Below, piece by piece: positions 32,586-43,848 of a DNA stretch of 64,000 bases. Source of the stretch: Rosa chinensis (Eukaryota > Streptophyta > Magnoliopsida > Rosales > Rosaceae). The notes below the pieces were generated by a model, which did not search any database, was not told the DNA's origin, and was given only the letters and a program-made list of their open reading frames with translations. The number at the start of each line of letters is the position of its first letter. Position 1 is the stretch's first letter. The stretch covers positions 12,772,501 to 12,836,500 of the forward strand of contig NC_037091.1 in the NCBI RefSeq assembly GCF_002994745.2, given 5' to 3'. A program made the translations under genes and the position numbers.

Positions 32586-33436
32586 GTTTTGTCTTTGTCT
32601 TGTCATTTTAGTGTGGTTAGGAGATAGTAGGATTGTTGTAATGGGACCTCGGATTCATCAGAAGTTATGGGTAAGTTCTTTGTTTTGATTAATAAGATGG
32701 GGGGATTTTTAAATTAGCATTCTATGCTTATTCTTGAATTACAAATTGCTTTTTATTTTTTGGTTTTGCAAATTTTAATGCTCTGCTCTATTGTTTTTCT
32801 GTTGTGACCTCTTTTTCATTTCAGAATGAATCATCTGTCTCAACCAACTTTAGCTCAACTAGATAGCATTTGGTTATGGTCAAACATTATATTTCTGCTT
32901 TGTTGCTTGAATTGGATTTGATGGATTTGGGAGAATGTGGATTAGTGGATTGTTGATTTGGTCTTTAAAAAGTATAGCCTTAAAAGATAAGGTGTCACTT
33001 CAAACTTTAATTTTTTGCTATCTTTATTTGCATTTGAGGATGGATTAGGGAGATTGTGAACTGCCGGATTCCAGGGTTGCGGCAATCTTTTTTAATTTTT
33101 TTTCCCGACGTAATCTTTTTATTGTGCACATGTTTCTTGACTAACTCTATCTCTTTTGGATACTGCTTTTGAGGGTATCAAATTGTTTTTCTTTTCTCTC
33201 TTGCCTGAATTATTTGATGGACTCAAGTTGACTGGTTAATGGATTGATGTTTTATTTTAAAATCATATCTCTTGTTAATTTTATTTCTTTCCCCAGTTTC
33301 TTGAATTTGCATCGCTAAATGTGGCACGAATATGAATATATGCACTAAAAAGGTTTTTATTTTTGGATTATTCATATTGTGCATCATTTTTCTTGATTGA
33401 TATTAGCTCTAATTGGCAGTTGTTTTTGATATCCAG
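32586..33436 (+). other. Intron-like sequence between cassettes D and E
   Basis: Starts with the GTAGGT donor context, ends TTTTGATATCCAG. Contains the duplicated 3' flank (TGTCATTTTAGTGTGGTTAG) and two or three of the tandem units. Confidence 0.5.
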
Positions 33437-34940
33437 CACAAACAGCACCACTGCCCTCATGAACTCCAAGAAAGACCCCTTACCGGCTGTCGGGACATCG
33501 AATATCTCAGAGCAACCAAGCGTCATTGTCATTTCTGAGCAGCAGAGCCCTGCATCTGTGTTTGAAAACAGCATAAGCAGCAGCATGATGCTCATGAGCT
33601 CCTCTGGGACTGTCAACCTGCACAACCAAGCCCCAAGTGAATTTCCGCCGCAGAACCAGTTTTGTGACCAAGCTAACAACAAGCCCAAAGTGAAAGACAC
33701 TACCACAGTGGAGTTTGAGGGAAACAGCTCTACCCTCATGAGGTCCTCTGGGGCCCTTGAGCCTCTCCACCAAGCTCCAAACGAATTTCTGGACCAGCAG
33801 CAGCAAGCTAAGAACAAGCCCAACAAGAAAGACACTGCTAAAGTGGAGAGTGATGGAAGCAGCACCACCCTCATGAGCTCTTGTGGGACTAACAAACTGC
33901 CCCACCAAGCACAGAGCGAATTTCTGGTGCAACAGCAGCTGTTTTGTAACCAAGCTAACAATGGGACCAAAAAGGAAAACACTGCCAAAGGGGAGAGTGA
34001 GGGGAAGTGCCAGAATTGTGGGGTTCAGCAGACCCCGAGTTGGTTGGGAAGTCCCCTTGGACCAAAACCCCTATGTCATGCCTGTGGGCTGGCTAAGTGC
34101 ACGGCTGGCCAGCAAAGAAGTATTGCTGTGGAGGTTGGAAAACTGGCCTGTCCATCACCTGCCACGGTAAGTTTAACAGCAACATGTATGGTTCTACTAT
34201 TTAGGGCTTGGAGTTACCAATTGGGCTCATGGGTTCTGACTTTTGTTTTTCAGGGAGAGTTTACTAATTCAACTTGCACTTTTCCGGTTCTTGAAGAGTT
34301 CCATCTCTCGCAGAAACCAAGCGACATAGCCAATGCCGAGCAACAGAAACCTTTTTCAGTTCTTGAAAGCAGCACAAACAACAGCATAGCCCTCATGAGC
34401 TCCTGCAGGATAAAAATCCCCCACCGAGCCCGAAGCAAGGTCCTCCGTAGAAGAAGAAGCACAATTCCAGGGCAGCAAGTTGGGGTTGGAAAAAACTGTA
34501 TGCAATGTGGAAAACAGACAAATAGGTGGCGGATGGGTCCCCTCGGACCCACAACTCTGTGTAATGCCTGTGGGAATAAGTATCAGCCCTTGTGGGGAAG
34601 AAGCGGCGTAACAGTGGACATTGCCAAAAACTGTCAGCATTGCGGGTCTGAAGAGACCACGCAATTGCTATTGTGTCCCCTTGGACCCAAAACCCTATGT
34701 ACAGTCTGTTATCATTGGTTTAAAGCCAGTGCTGAAGTGGAGATTGAGAGAAAATGCCAGCATTGTGGGGCTGAGAAAACCCCGCTTTGGCGGTCAGGTC
34801 CCCTGGGTTCCAAAACGCTGTGTAATGCATGTGGGCTTAGGTGGTACAAATTCAGGGATCTTTGCCGAGACCGCTCTGCAAGTAGCCCGACTCTCTTGAG
34901 AGAGTTGCATTCAAATTGTTACAGGAATGTGCTGATATGA
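33437..34940 (+). CDS. GATA exon cassettes E-F, four GATA-like fingers
   Basis: From the acceptor at 33436 the frame is open to 34940 (about 500 codons). It has three spacer blocks of the LMSS(C/S)G...HQAPSEFL...QQ type, then four fingers: CQNC-x18-CHAC (34008), CMQC-x17-CNAC (34498), CQHC-x18-CTVC with the loop Trp lost (34633) and CQHC-x18-CNAC (34755), then SASSPTLLRELHSN. At 34167-34253 a GTAAGT...TTTCAG segment of 87 nt corresponds to intron 1 of the intact genes; it is open in frame, so it can be kept or spliced. After VLI, TGA arises from loss of one base; the sister reading (MRKQEIGVGMAVEPVD) continues in another frame to a possible donor at about 35000. The ATG at 33363 is in the preceding intron and is unlikely to be used. 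Confidence 0.6.
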
Positions 34941-35817
34941 GGAAGCAAGAAATTGGAGTAGGGATGGCGGTGGAGCCTGTGGATAGAAAGAACACTATTG
35001 GTGAGTAGCCATTTCCTTTTTCTTATGCAGTGTCATTTGAAGTTAGTAGGATTAAGAGAACTATGAAATATAGGGTGTTTGGTTATGCTGCTTGAATATG
35101 GATTTGATGGATCCAGGGTGAATGTGGATTAAGATTAGAATTCACCTTCCTCGACTGACTTACCCTAATGGATAGTGGTAGAAGTGAATATTAGTTCATT
35201 GCAAGTAACATCACTTTTCAGGTTGTATTTTGTGGTGAAAATCTCCTATGAATATATATGAAATAGAGCGATGAGATATTGTAGTTGTATCACTTGTGTG
35301 TTTGTTTTGCGATCCATGGAATTTATTTTTCTTGTCATTTTGTGGAAGCCCTGAAGAGTTCTCTTCTCTAATCTGGTTCTTGCACTTGTAAGCTGTAAAA
35401 TGCCTCAACCCTCTGGGAACTAGACTCAAATACCTGTGAAAAGCTGATGCAACATTTCTTGTCCTGATAAATTGGTCTAATCTCAGATAATGCATTTACC
35501 CTACATAGAGGCTAAACTCAAAGACTAGGTAAAAGCCAATGCACCAATTTCTTCTTCATAAACTTGGTCAGAACTCAGAAGCATTTCAGATTTGTTTAAT
35601 CTCATAACTTGTGTACGGTGAAGATTTATGTGTGTGCTGTATTAGTACTGTTCTTGTGATGCGGATGTACTGTTTGAATGTGAAACTGATGGAATGTCTT
35701 TTAGCAAGGACTTTGTTTTTTTGGTCTCATTTCAGCAGACTTGGACTCGAATTTATTTTGAGTTGCAGAGAACTTTTCTGTACCTCATTTTTCTTTGGTT
35801 AAAGTACTTCGAGACTT
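34941..35817 (+). other. 3' flank of the GATA cluster
   Basis: Starts with the frame-shifted tail of the last cassette (to ~35000) and a last copy of the flank unit (35140). Beyond that I see nothing coding. Confidence 0.5.
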
Positions 35818-36006
35818 TTTTTTTTTTTTTTTTTATGACAGACGTACAAAAAAAAACTAAAGCACAAAACCTCGACAAACACCCTCTCCCAGCTGATCCA
35901 AAACTAGAACGCTGGGGACACAAAAATGGGTAAATAGAAAAACCAAACTGAATTGTTTTGAGAATTATGAGCCAAAGTTGCTAGATGATCTGTTACAAAA
36001 TTCGCC

Positions 36007-39000
36007 TTTCTATAAATATGTCAGAAAACGATGACCTTGAATTGCCGTGCTAGTTGCTTGATATCTTGGATCATTAGCCTAATTCTCCATGGAACTTCAC
36101 ATCTGCCGTGATACAATCAATTAGCAGCTTAGAGTCGCCTTCAACAACAATATTTGAATAATGATGCAGAAAAGCAGTATGTAGACCATCTCTTAAAGCA
36201 GTGGCTTTAGCCAATATTCCTTGCACCGACATAGAGGGGAGCACCATCTTCTTTCCTTACGATGAATCCAGAGGCTGCTGAAGTACCATTCATTGAACCA
36301 TCAAAATTGATCTTGACTGTGTTCCTTGAAGGGGGGTTCCATTTGATTACCCCTTGGTTGCTTGGAGGAAGATTCTTGTTGCCTTTAGGATTATGCTCAC
36401 TACAGCTCTTTTGGATTGCTGCAGCTGCTACTAGGACAGTAGAGGGGTGAGTGAAAATAACTCTAAATGAGAGGTCATTTCTTGCTTTCCAGATTTGCCA
36501 AAAAAGCATTAACAGCTTTATGAACTGTTCTGTATCAAAGGAGTTTCCTTGAAAGAGAGAGTTAAACACCTGAATATTACCTGCTCTCCAATTGAAAGAG
36601 TTATGAATATTTAAAAGTTTCCAAGTCTCCATCGTGTAAGGACAATCACCATAAAGATGGGTAGCTGTTTCATTATCCGAATTACACATAACACAGCTAT
36701 TATCCATCATTGTGCCAAACTTGGTTAATCTATCTTTTGTTTTCAGTCTTCCTCTCAAGAGAAGCCAACTAAACATTTTGACCTTGGGTGGTACATTAAG
36801 TTTCCACATTCTGTTGATTAGATTTATTTGAGGGTGTTTTTCCTTGTTTTTACACTGCATCTAGGTGGTAGATTTTATAGAGTACTTACCATTGGAAGCT
36901 AGTCCCCAAACAAAGCAATCCTCCTGGTCGTTAATAGGAATGGGGATTCCCATAATTTGCTTTACAACCTCCAAATCAAGGTCTCTTAGCAGCTTAGCTT
37001 TGTCCCAAGTTTTCCCTGCAAAGAAATCACTAACAATAGCATTCCAATTAATTTCATTTTTTGAGTATCAGAAAGTAAATTTACTAGGGGAAAAGAGAAG
37101 ATCCAGTTAAAAGTCCAGAAATTTATGGTCTTTCCATCACCTACAGTCCACCTCATGCCTTCAGTGATAAGGTTTTTGCAGTCTAAAATTCATTTCCAAT
37201 CAAATGAAGCAGTAGACTTCTTTTTAGCTTGGAAAAAAGTAGTCTTACTAAGATACTTTTTCTTGATGATCGATCTGAACCCAGCAATTGTTGGGTTTAG
37301 TATAGTAAGAACTTTCCAGGCAAGTTTCCCAATAGCAGCATTGTTGAAGAAGGCTGCAAGTCGAATTCCTAATCCACCAACTGATTTAGAAGAGCAGACC
37401 TGATCCCAGGCAATTGGAAGGGGTCCTAAGGTCGAACCCCAAATAAAATTCCTGGTTGCCCTATCAATGGCCTTTGTAAACTTGGCAGAACACTTAAAGC
37501 AAGACATAACATGATTCAGCATTACTGCTATATTAGCTTTAGCTAGAGTCACTCTTCCAGCTCTAGATAGAGACCCTTTGGTCCATCCTGAGAGCCTTTT
37601 AGTAATTTTGAGCAGTAGCTCTTTTGCATTATTAGGGTCTTTCCAAAAAACCACATTGTGGATTCCCAAGTATTTGCCAATGGTGGCTTTTTGCTGGTCC
37701 ATAGGGTACTCACAATATTCCGTTTCATGTTATTTGGTGTATTTGGAGAAAAGAAAATAGAAGATTTATTGAAATTGATTTTCTGTCCTGAGGCAATAGA
37801 AAAAGCTTCAAGGACTTTGAGTGTGTTCCTGGCTCTTCTAGAGGGAGCTTTAGCAAAAATAAGATAGTCATCTGCAAACATTAAGTTTGCAATCCTAAAT
37901 CCAAGAGGCGAAGAAAGAAGTCCTATATGGTTTTTCGGTTTTTTGCTAGCTTATTCATTTGTTGTCTAATTAGAGGCTCCATGCAGAGTATGAAAATATA
38001 AGGGGAGAGTGGATCCCCCTGTCTAATGGCTCTGGATGGCTTAAACCAACCCTCTGTTTTCCCATTGATGATCATGGAAAAAGAGACACTAGAGATGCAG
38101 TTCATGTTCATGTTGATCCAGTTACTGTGAAAACCAAAATTTGACAGACAAGCTCTAATATAGTTCCAGTTTAGGAAGTCATAAGCTTTTCCCAAGTCTA
38201 ATTTAATAGCCATGTCAGTAGCAGTTTTCTTCTTTTTATGAAAATCTGAAAACAATTCATGTGCAATTAGGATATTATCTTGAATGGCTCTACCAGGTGC
38301 AAAAGCACCTTAATTTTTGGAGATGCATTTCCCCAACAAGGGTCTCAGCCTATTAACTAGGATTTTGGTGATGATCGTGTAACCAACATTTCACAAGCTG
38401 ATGGGTCGAAATTGAGAGACAAATTCAGGGTTCTCCACCTTAGGGATAAGGGCTATATTTGTATGGTTGAGGTCAGCTAAAGGTGTATTTGAAGCAAAGA
38501 AACCTTTTATTATGGGAATGACAGTTGACCTTACCTTGTTCCAACACTTCTGGTAGAACATTGCATGCAGACCATCGGGTCCTAGAGCTTTGATTGGACC
38601 AATTGAATTGAGGGCTTTCCATATTTCCTCTTCTGTCACTTGCTTCAGTAAGAGATCATTATCTTCATTAATTAGTAATGCATTCAGGTATATGTGTAAT
38701 GAAGTTATTGATATCGGCCAGACTTGGTTGACTATTACAAGTAAATCTCGATTTAAATTCTTGGATAAAGAACGCTGAGATTTGAACAGGGTCGTCAAGC
38801 CAGATTCCTCTGGTGTCCTTGACTCCATTAATGTGGTTTTGTTTCCTTCTGATGTTGACTTGGGTTCGAAAGAATCTAGTGTTGTTATCACCCAGCGAGA
38901 GCCAGTTTGCCTTTGGCTTTTGGGCCCAAAAAAGTTCCTCATCTCTGTAAACTTGAGCTAGTTCTTCCTTGATCTTCCTGTCCTTCTCCAATAAGACATT

Positions 39001-39956
39001 TGAACTGGGGGATGCTATCAGTTGTTGTTGGATATCATAACTTTGGTCCTGCAGGTTAGTTATTTTCCTGAAAAAATCACCAAACACGTTTTTATTCCAG
39101 ATTCTGATATAACCAGTCAAATGACTCTTGAAACTTTCTAGGGTTTTGCTCCAAGTTTTGCTTCCAGATATTGGTAACAACCTGTTTAAAGTCCTTGTGG
39201 GAAAGCCAAATGGCCTCAAATCTAAAAGGCTTTGGTGTTTGCCTCAGTTTATGATTCAAAGTTAGATAAATTGGGCCATGATAAGAATTAACAATCGGGA
39301 AACTTTCTAGAGTTATAGAGGGAAACAGATTTAAGCAGCTGGCGTTGATGCAAGCTCTGTCAAGCCTTTCATAAATAACTGCATCATTCTGCTGTCTATT
39401 ACTCCAGGTATAAGGCATACCTTTAGCATTAAGAGAAGAGACATTGACATCATTTAGAAAATTGCAGAAGTTGGTCATGTAATTAGAGACATTTTGAGTT
39501 CCACAAAACTTTTCATTTAGACTTATAATATTATTAAAGTCCCCTATCAGGATCCCAAGGATCATTATTTGGAGGTTTTAGAGTGATTAGTTCCTGCTAA
39601 AGACTCATTTGTTTCTCCTTTTGTGGATAGGCATAAATAAAATTTGTATACCAGGATAGTTTGGAATTGTTATCATTAATCATGCAATGAATAAAGTCCT
39701 CATGGGGGTAGATAATAGAAATATTGAAAACTCTAGTTTTCCATAACAGCAGAAGGCCACCACATTGTCCATGAGCAGGAACTGTGGTACCGTAGTCAAA
39801 AGGGAGCATCCTAGTAGCTTTATTTAATAATTCATCTGATGCCCTAGTATCAAAGATACATACGACATCGGCATCTAAACTAGAAGCATAAAACTTGGTT
39901 TGCGCTAGGAAGCCAGGCCAGGCGCTGCCTTTGCTGTTCCAAGTGATAATCTTCAT
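36007..39956 (-). pseudogene. LINE ORF2: endonuclease, reverse transcriptase, RNase H
   Basis: MKIITWNSKGSAWPGF at 39956 and IGDFNNIISLNEKF at ~39540 are APE-type endonuclease. SLGDNNTRFF at ~38890 is the linker. Reverse transcriptase follows: GPIKALGPDGLHAMFYQKCW, ALIPKV, IKLDLGKAYDFLNW, IRQGDPLSPYIFILCMEPLI and MFADDYLIFAKA (active site F/Y-A-D-D). Zinc-binding region at 36860 (MWKLNVPPKVKMFSWLLLRG) and RNase H (VKINFDGSMNG, then VVEGDSKLLIDC near 36120). All domains are present in order but frameshifts split the reading frame at about seven places, so it is dead. Confidence 0.92.
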
Positions 39957-40224
39957 TTCATATTGTTGACAGACGAGGGGCTGTCACCCTCCTTTTCCTC
40001 AACCTTATCCATAACCATATGTCCAGCCATCTCACGGGTTCATTTCTTTGGACTCCTATAGTCCCCACCATCACTAATCTGCATCTTTGTAGCAATAGAA
40101 CTAGAGCTTGGGTTGTCTTCCTCTCTCCTGTTCATACCATCCTGAAATTGCTTTTCCTCAATCAGAAATTTCAGAGCATTTTCCTTCTTGTATCCTGCAT
40201 TCTTTCATCTAGATAACTTCCATA

Positions 40225-40498
40225 CTACAATCTCAATGGTGAACTAAAGTTAGCGTAGAAATAGTCCATAGGGTTAGTTGGAGAGTAAATCGCTCTATTG
40301 GCATGATCATCAGGTTCAGGGGTGTCATCATTTAGATAATAAATTTTTGCTATTTCCTTGAGGTCGTTAAAAGAGATATCATTTAATGAAGAAGAATTAG
40401 ATGAACTCACCCCATCTCCCTCACTGCCAGTGTCATTGTCCTCTTAGTGCTCTTCCGTAGAGAAATCTCTCCCATCATTGCCTATGATGATGTTCCCA
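40225..40498 (-). pseudogene. C-terminal part of the LINE ORF1
   Basis: Continues the ORF1 frame after the CACTA element and one CCA copy are removed (...DTVRGAG-NIIIGNDGRDF). After one TAA codon it stays open through SSSNSSSLNDISFNDLKEIA to the stop at 40225. Acidic, serine-rich, no known domain. Confidence 0.75.
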
Positions 40499-41099
40499 CA
40501 CTATGCCAAAATCCTTATCACGCTACACTTTTTGCACAACGAAAAAAAAAAAAGTGTTGTGTGATGAAGGAAAGTGAATCACACAACATGTTTTATAAAC
40601 TTACGTTGTATAAGGTGGTTAAAATTCTAAAGATTTTTTCTAGAATGTCATTGCACAACGGTTACAAGAATAATATGTTGTGTGAATAAAATAAAATAAA
40701 AATAGCGGCAGATTTCCCTCCTAGGTCGACCCAAATTTGGCTCAAAATTGGTACTTCATTGTACAACAGAATAGCTATATCTGTTGTATGAGTGTAGTTT
40801 GCAAATTGTCATACAGCAGTTTTTGTTTTTGTGTTGTATGATCAAGGAAGATATATTAGATGTTTCGATGCGTCTCCATACGCTACTCATTCCCCTCTCC
40901 CAAACTGAACTTTGCTTACAAAGAGCAGGAACTTTCCCTCCTTTGCTGCCACAACTCAAATTTAATGTGTGCGAAATCAGATAACATAACTTCATTATGT
41001 GTTGTCTGATACATGAACACAAAATAAAAATAGCCAACAGCCGGTGCGTTTGACAACTTAATTGGCTAGGGCTAATGAATTTTGTCTCCCACTTCATTT

Positions 41100-42440
41100 T
41101 TTTCCAACACCCAGACGGCCAGACAGAATACCATCAAGCACAATTTCTTTTTCATGTCTTCTTCTCTCCCTGAAAAGACAAGTACCTTCATCTTCATCTA
41201 CGACCAACCTCCGTGTCCGACTCCACTGAAACTTGCATCCCTGATCCCTAATCATCAACCCCTCAACTCCCGAGCCCAAAATTTCTTCAACCATCGAAAC
41301 CCTAACTAGCTCTCTCCAACTTATTTGTGACCCCCTCATACTCCACCGCACTCCAACACAATTCCTGCCTCTACAAAGAAATAAAGTAGTTCGTGAGGAG
41401 AAGAAGTAGTTAGCATTCCCCACCTCTCTCTTCTATCTTCTTTCTTTCCAAGCTCCACTCCCCCAATTCCTCCCCTAACTCCAAACCCTATTTTTCCCTC
41501 TGCTGCCTCTATTTTCTACCGCATCGATCAACACTTGTCTCGGACGAGCCAGTCCTAAACCTTATACCAGATGATGTCCGACGAGCAGCACGGGGATGCC
41601 AAGTTCGATCTCCGATCGGAATCTCCACCAGAAAGTCCACAAGCTCCTCGAATCAGCGTCGTTTCAGCTAGTTTATGGTGATGTGAAGTTCACGGTGGTG
41701 GCCAAGGACTGGTTTTGTTAACTAGTACTTCTCTTGCCTCGAATTTTCATGTTTTTGAAATCGATTGTGTTTTAGGTTTGATTGATTTTCTAGTTAAAAT
41801 GGATTTGGGGATTGGGGACACTGCCGCGCCATCGTGGATGCAGCCAATTTATTCTTTTTGTCCGGTAAGCCTGTTTTCATCACCCCTCCCTCACCCCCCC
41901 TTATTGATTGAAGTCTCTGCTTTGATTTGGATTGGGAAAACCCTAATTACTTGTTGTTTAGTTTGGAGTAGTTGAGGCTTGAGGAATCTGGATAATAGGA
42001 GTTGGAGAAGGGAAAGTTGTTGGGTTAGTTTGAAATCGGAAATTGGTAAGGATCTTGAACTCTGTTTTGATTATAAGCAGTAGGATATATGTAATTTTAA
42101 AGTCTAAGGTCATTCTCTGTTAGTTGGTTGTAGTAGGATCTAGTTGGTTTCTTAGTGCATATGTGTGAGTTCAGTTTGCTGAGTCTTTAGCAATGTGAAT
42201 TAAGCATGTCATCATCTTTTGATTGTTGTTAAGTGCATGTCTAAATGTGTGTTTATGGACAAGTTTATATATGAGTTTAATTGTTAAGTTGAGATTGAAG
42301 TAGTGACGAGTAAGAGGATGAATGGGAATTAATGCTTTATGAATTGGTAATGAATCAGGTTGCTGACATTAAAAGGATGAATGACTTTTTGCTGCAGATC
42401 TTCGAATGTTTGCTTTATGTCAAAATGACTATTTGTAATT
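41100..42440 (+). other. Left interior of the CACTA element, untranslated-leader-like
   Basis: C/T-rich like a 5' UTR at 41150-41560, with a short frame ending at a possible donor (TTTTGTCCGGTAAGCC, ~41863). The frame around 41800 (MDLGIGDTAAPSWMQPIYSF) has no family I know. It might be a second captured exon. Confidence 0.3.
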
Positions 42441-42452
42441 GAATAGAAACAG

Positions 42453-43739
42453 AGTTTTCAGCCAGCCAACCTAAATCAGGATCATGAAGCTTTTATCAAT
42501 CAACTGCTTGTGGAACTTGATGGGTAACTTTCATCTCTTGTTTCATTCATTAGACTAACAACCTTGAATAAATTCTTTAGCAAATAATATGAAGTGATTT
42601 TAGCTAAAAGTTACATAACATACCCAGAGGTTTAAAATGAAGTAGTTTATGTGGATGAGGAAGGAAACAAAATGAACTTCACTTGACGAAATCCTTCGTT
42701 CTATTGAACAATAAACCACTTAGCATTTGACTATTTGAAATGTATAGATAAATCCTTACAAACTTATCAGACATGGACATAGGCTGATAGGCACATTCTC
42801 TCTTATGTTTCAAACTCTTAAGTTTTTACAATTTTTATTTTTGTAAGTCTTTTAAGTTTGCAGCTTCTTTATGTTCCTTCCTGTGCTATACTCTGTTTGT
42901 GTAGCTAATAATCTTTAAGGCAAACTATGTTACTCAACAGGGCATGATCTGTGTGTTTCTGTTTCTCAATTAATTGTACACTTTTTGCAGGTTTGAGAAA
43001 CAAGATGGGTTGTATTGATGGCTACTACTAGAAATCTCAAGCAAATTGATGATGCCTTAAAGTGGCCTGGTCGCATGGATAGAGTATTTCATCTTCAAAG
43101 GCCAACTCAAGCAGAAAGGGAGAAGATACTACACATAGCTGCAAAAGAAACAATGGATAATGAGCTCATTGATTTTGTAGACTGGAGAAAGGTAAAATGC
43201 TGAATCAGTTCTTAGCCTATTAGTTTTCGCACTAAAGCTGTTATTGAGGTTCATGAGAATTTTGAATGGATTGGTAATTTAGTAGTGTGCACATGTGTGA
43301 GGATGGTTGCTGCAGCTGTCAGTTTTCTCATTGCATTGTGGTTGTTATATATGTCCTCTGAGAGTTATGTCAATGTTCACATCATTGCCTAAATATAGTC
43401 TTAAATCATATAATCTCTTTTGGTGACTTGTGGCTTCTAGGACTTGATTACTCGTACCAGTCCTTCTATCTATATTAATTTATGATACTTCTATCTATGA
43501 CCAATCTAGAACCTTTATTATATGTTATTTATTTATCCTTGATATCTTTTGCTATAATCTTTTCTTCACATGGTAACATTCTATACATTCAGGTTGCTGA
43601 AAAGACTGCTCTTTTAAGGCATATAGAATTAAAGCTGGTACCTGTATCGTTGGAAGCAGTGCCTTTAGGAGCAAGTTTCTCGATACAGATGAGCTTATGA
43701 GCTACAGTAGTTGATTTGCAGTAAGGCACAATTGATGCT

Positions 43740-43776
<37 letters not shown>

Positions 43777-43816
43777 TTTTTTTTATCTTTTTAAGCCTTG
43801 ATGCATTTTTCAAAAC

Positions 43817-43848
<32 letters not shown>

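Noticed and set aside
33363..33436. ATG at 33363 as start of the four-finger GATA frame
   Set aside because: This stretch is the repeated intron-end unit found before the other cassettes, and homology to GATA starts only at the acceptor (33437).
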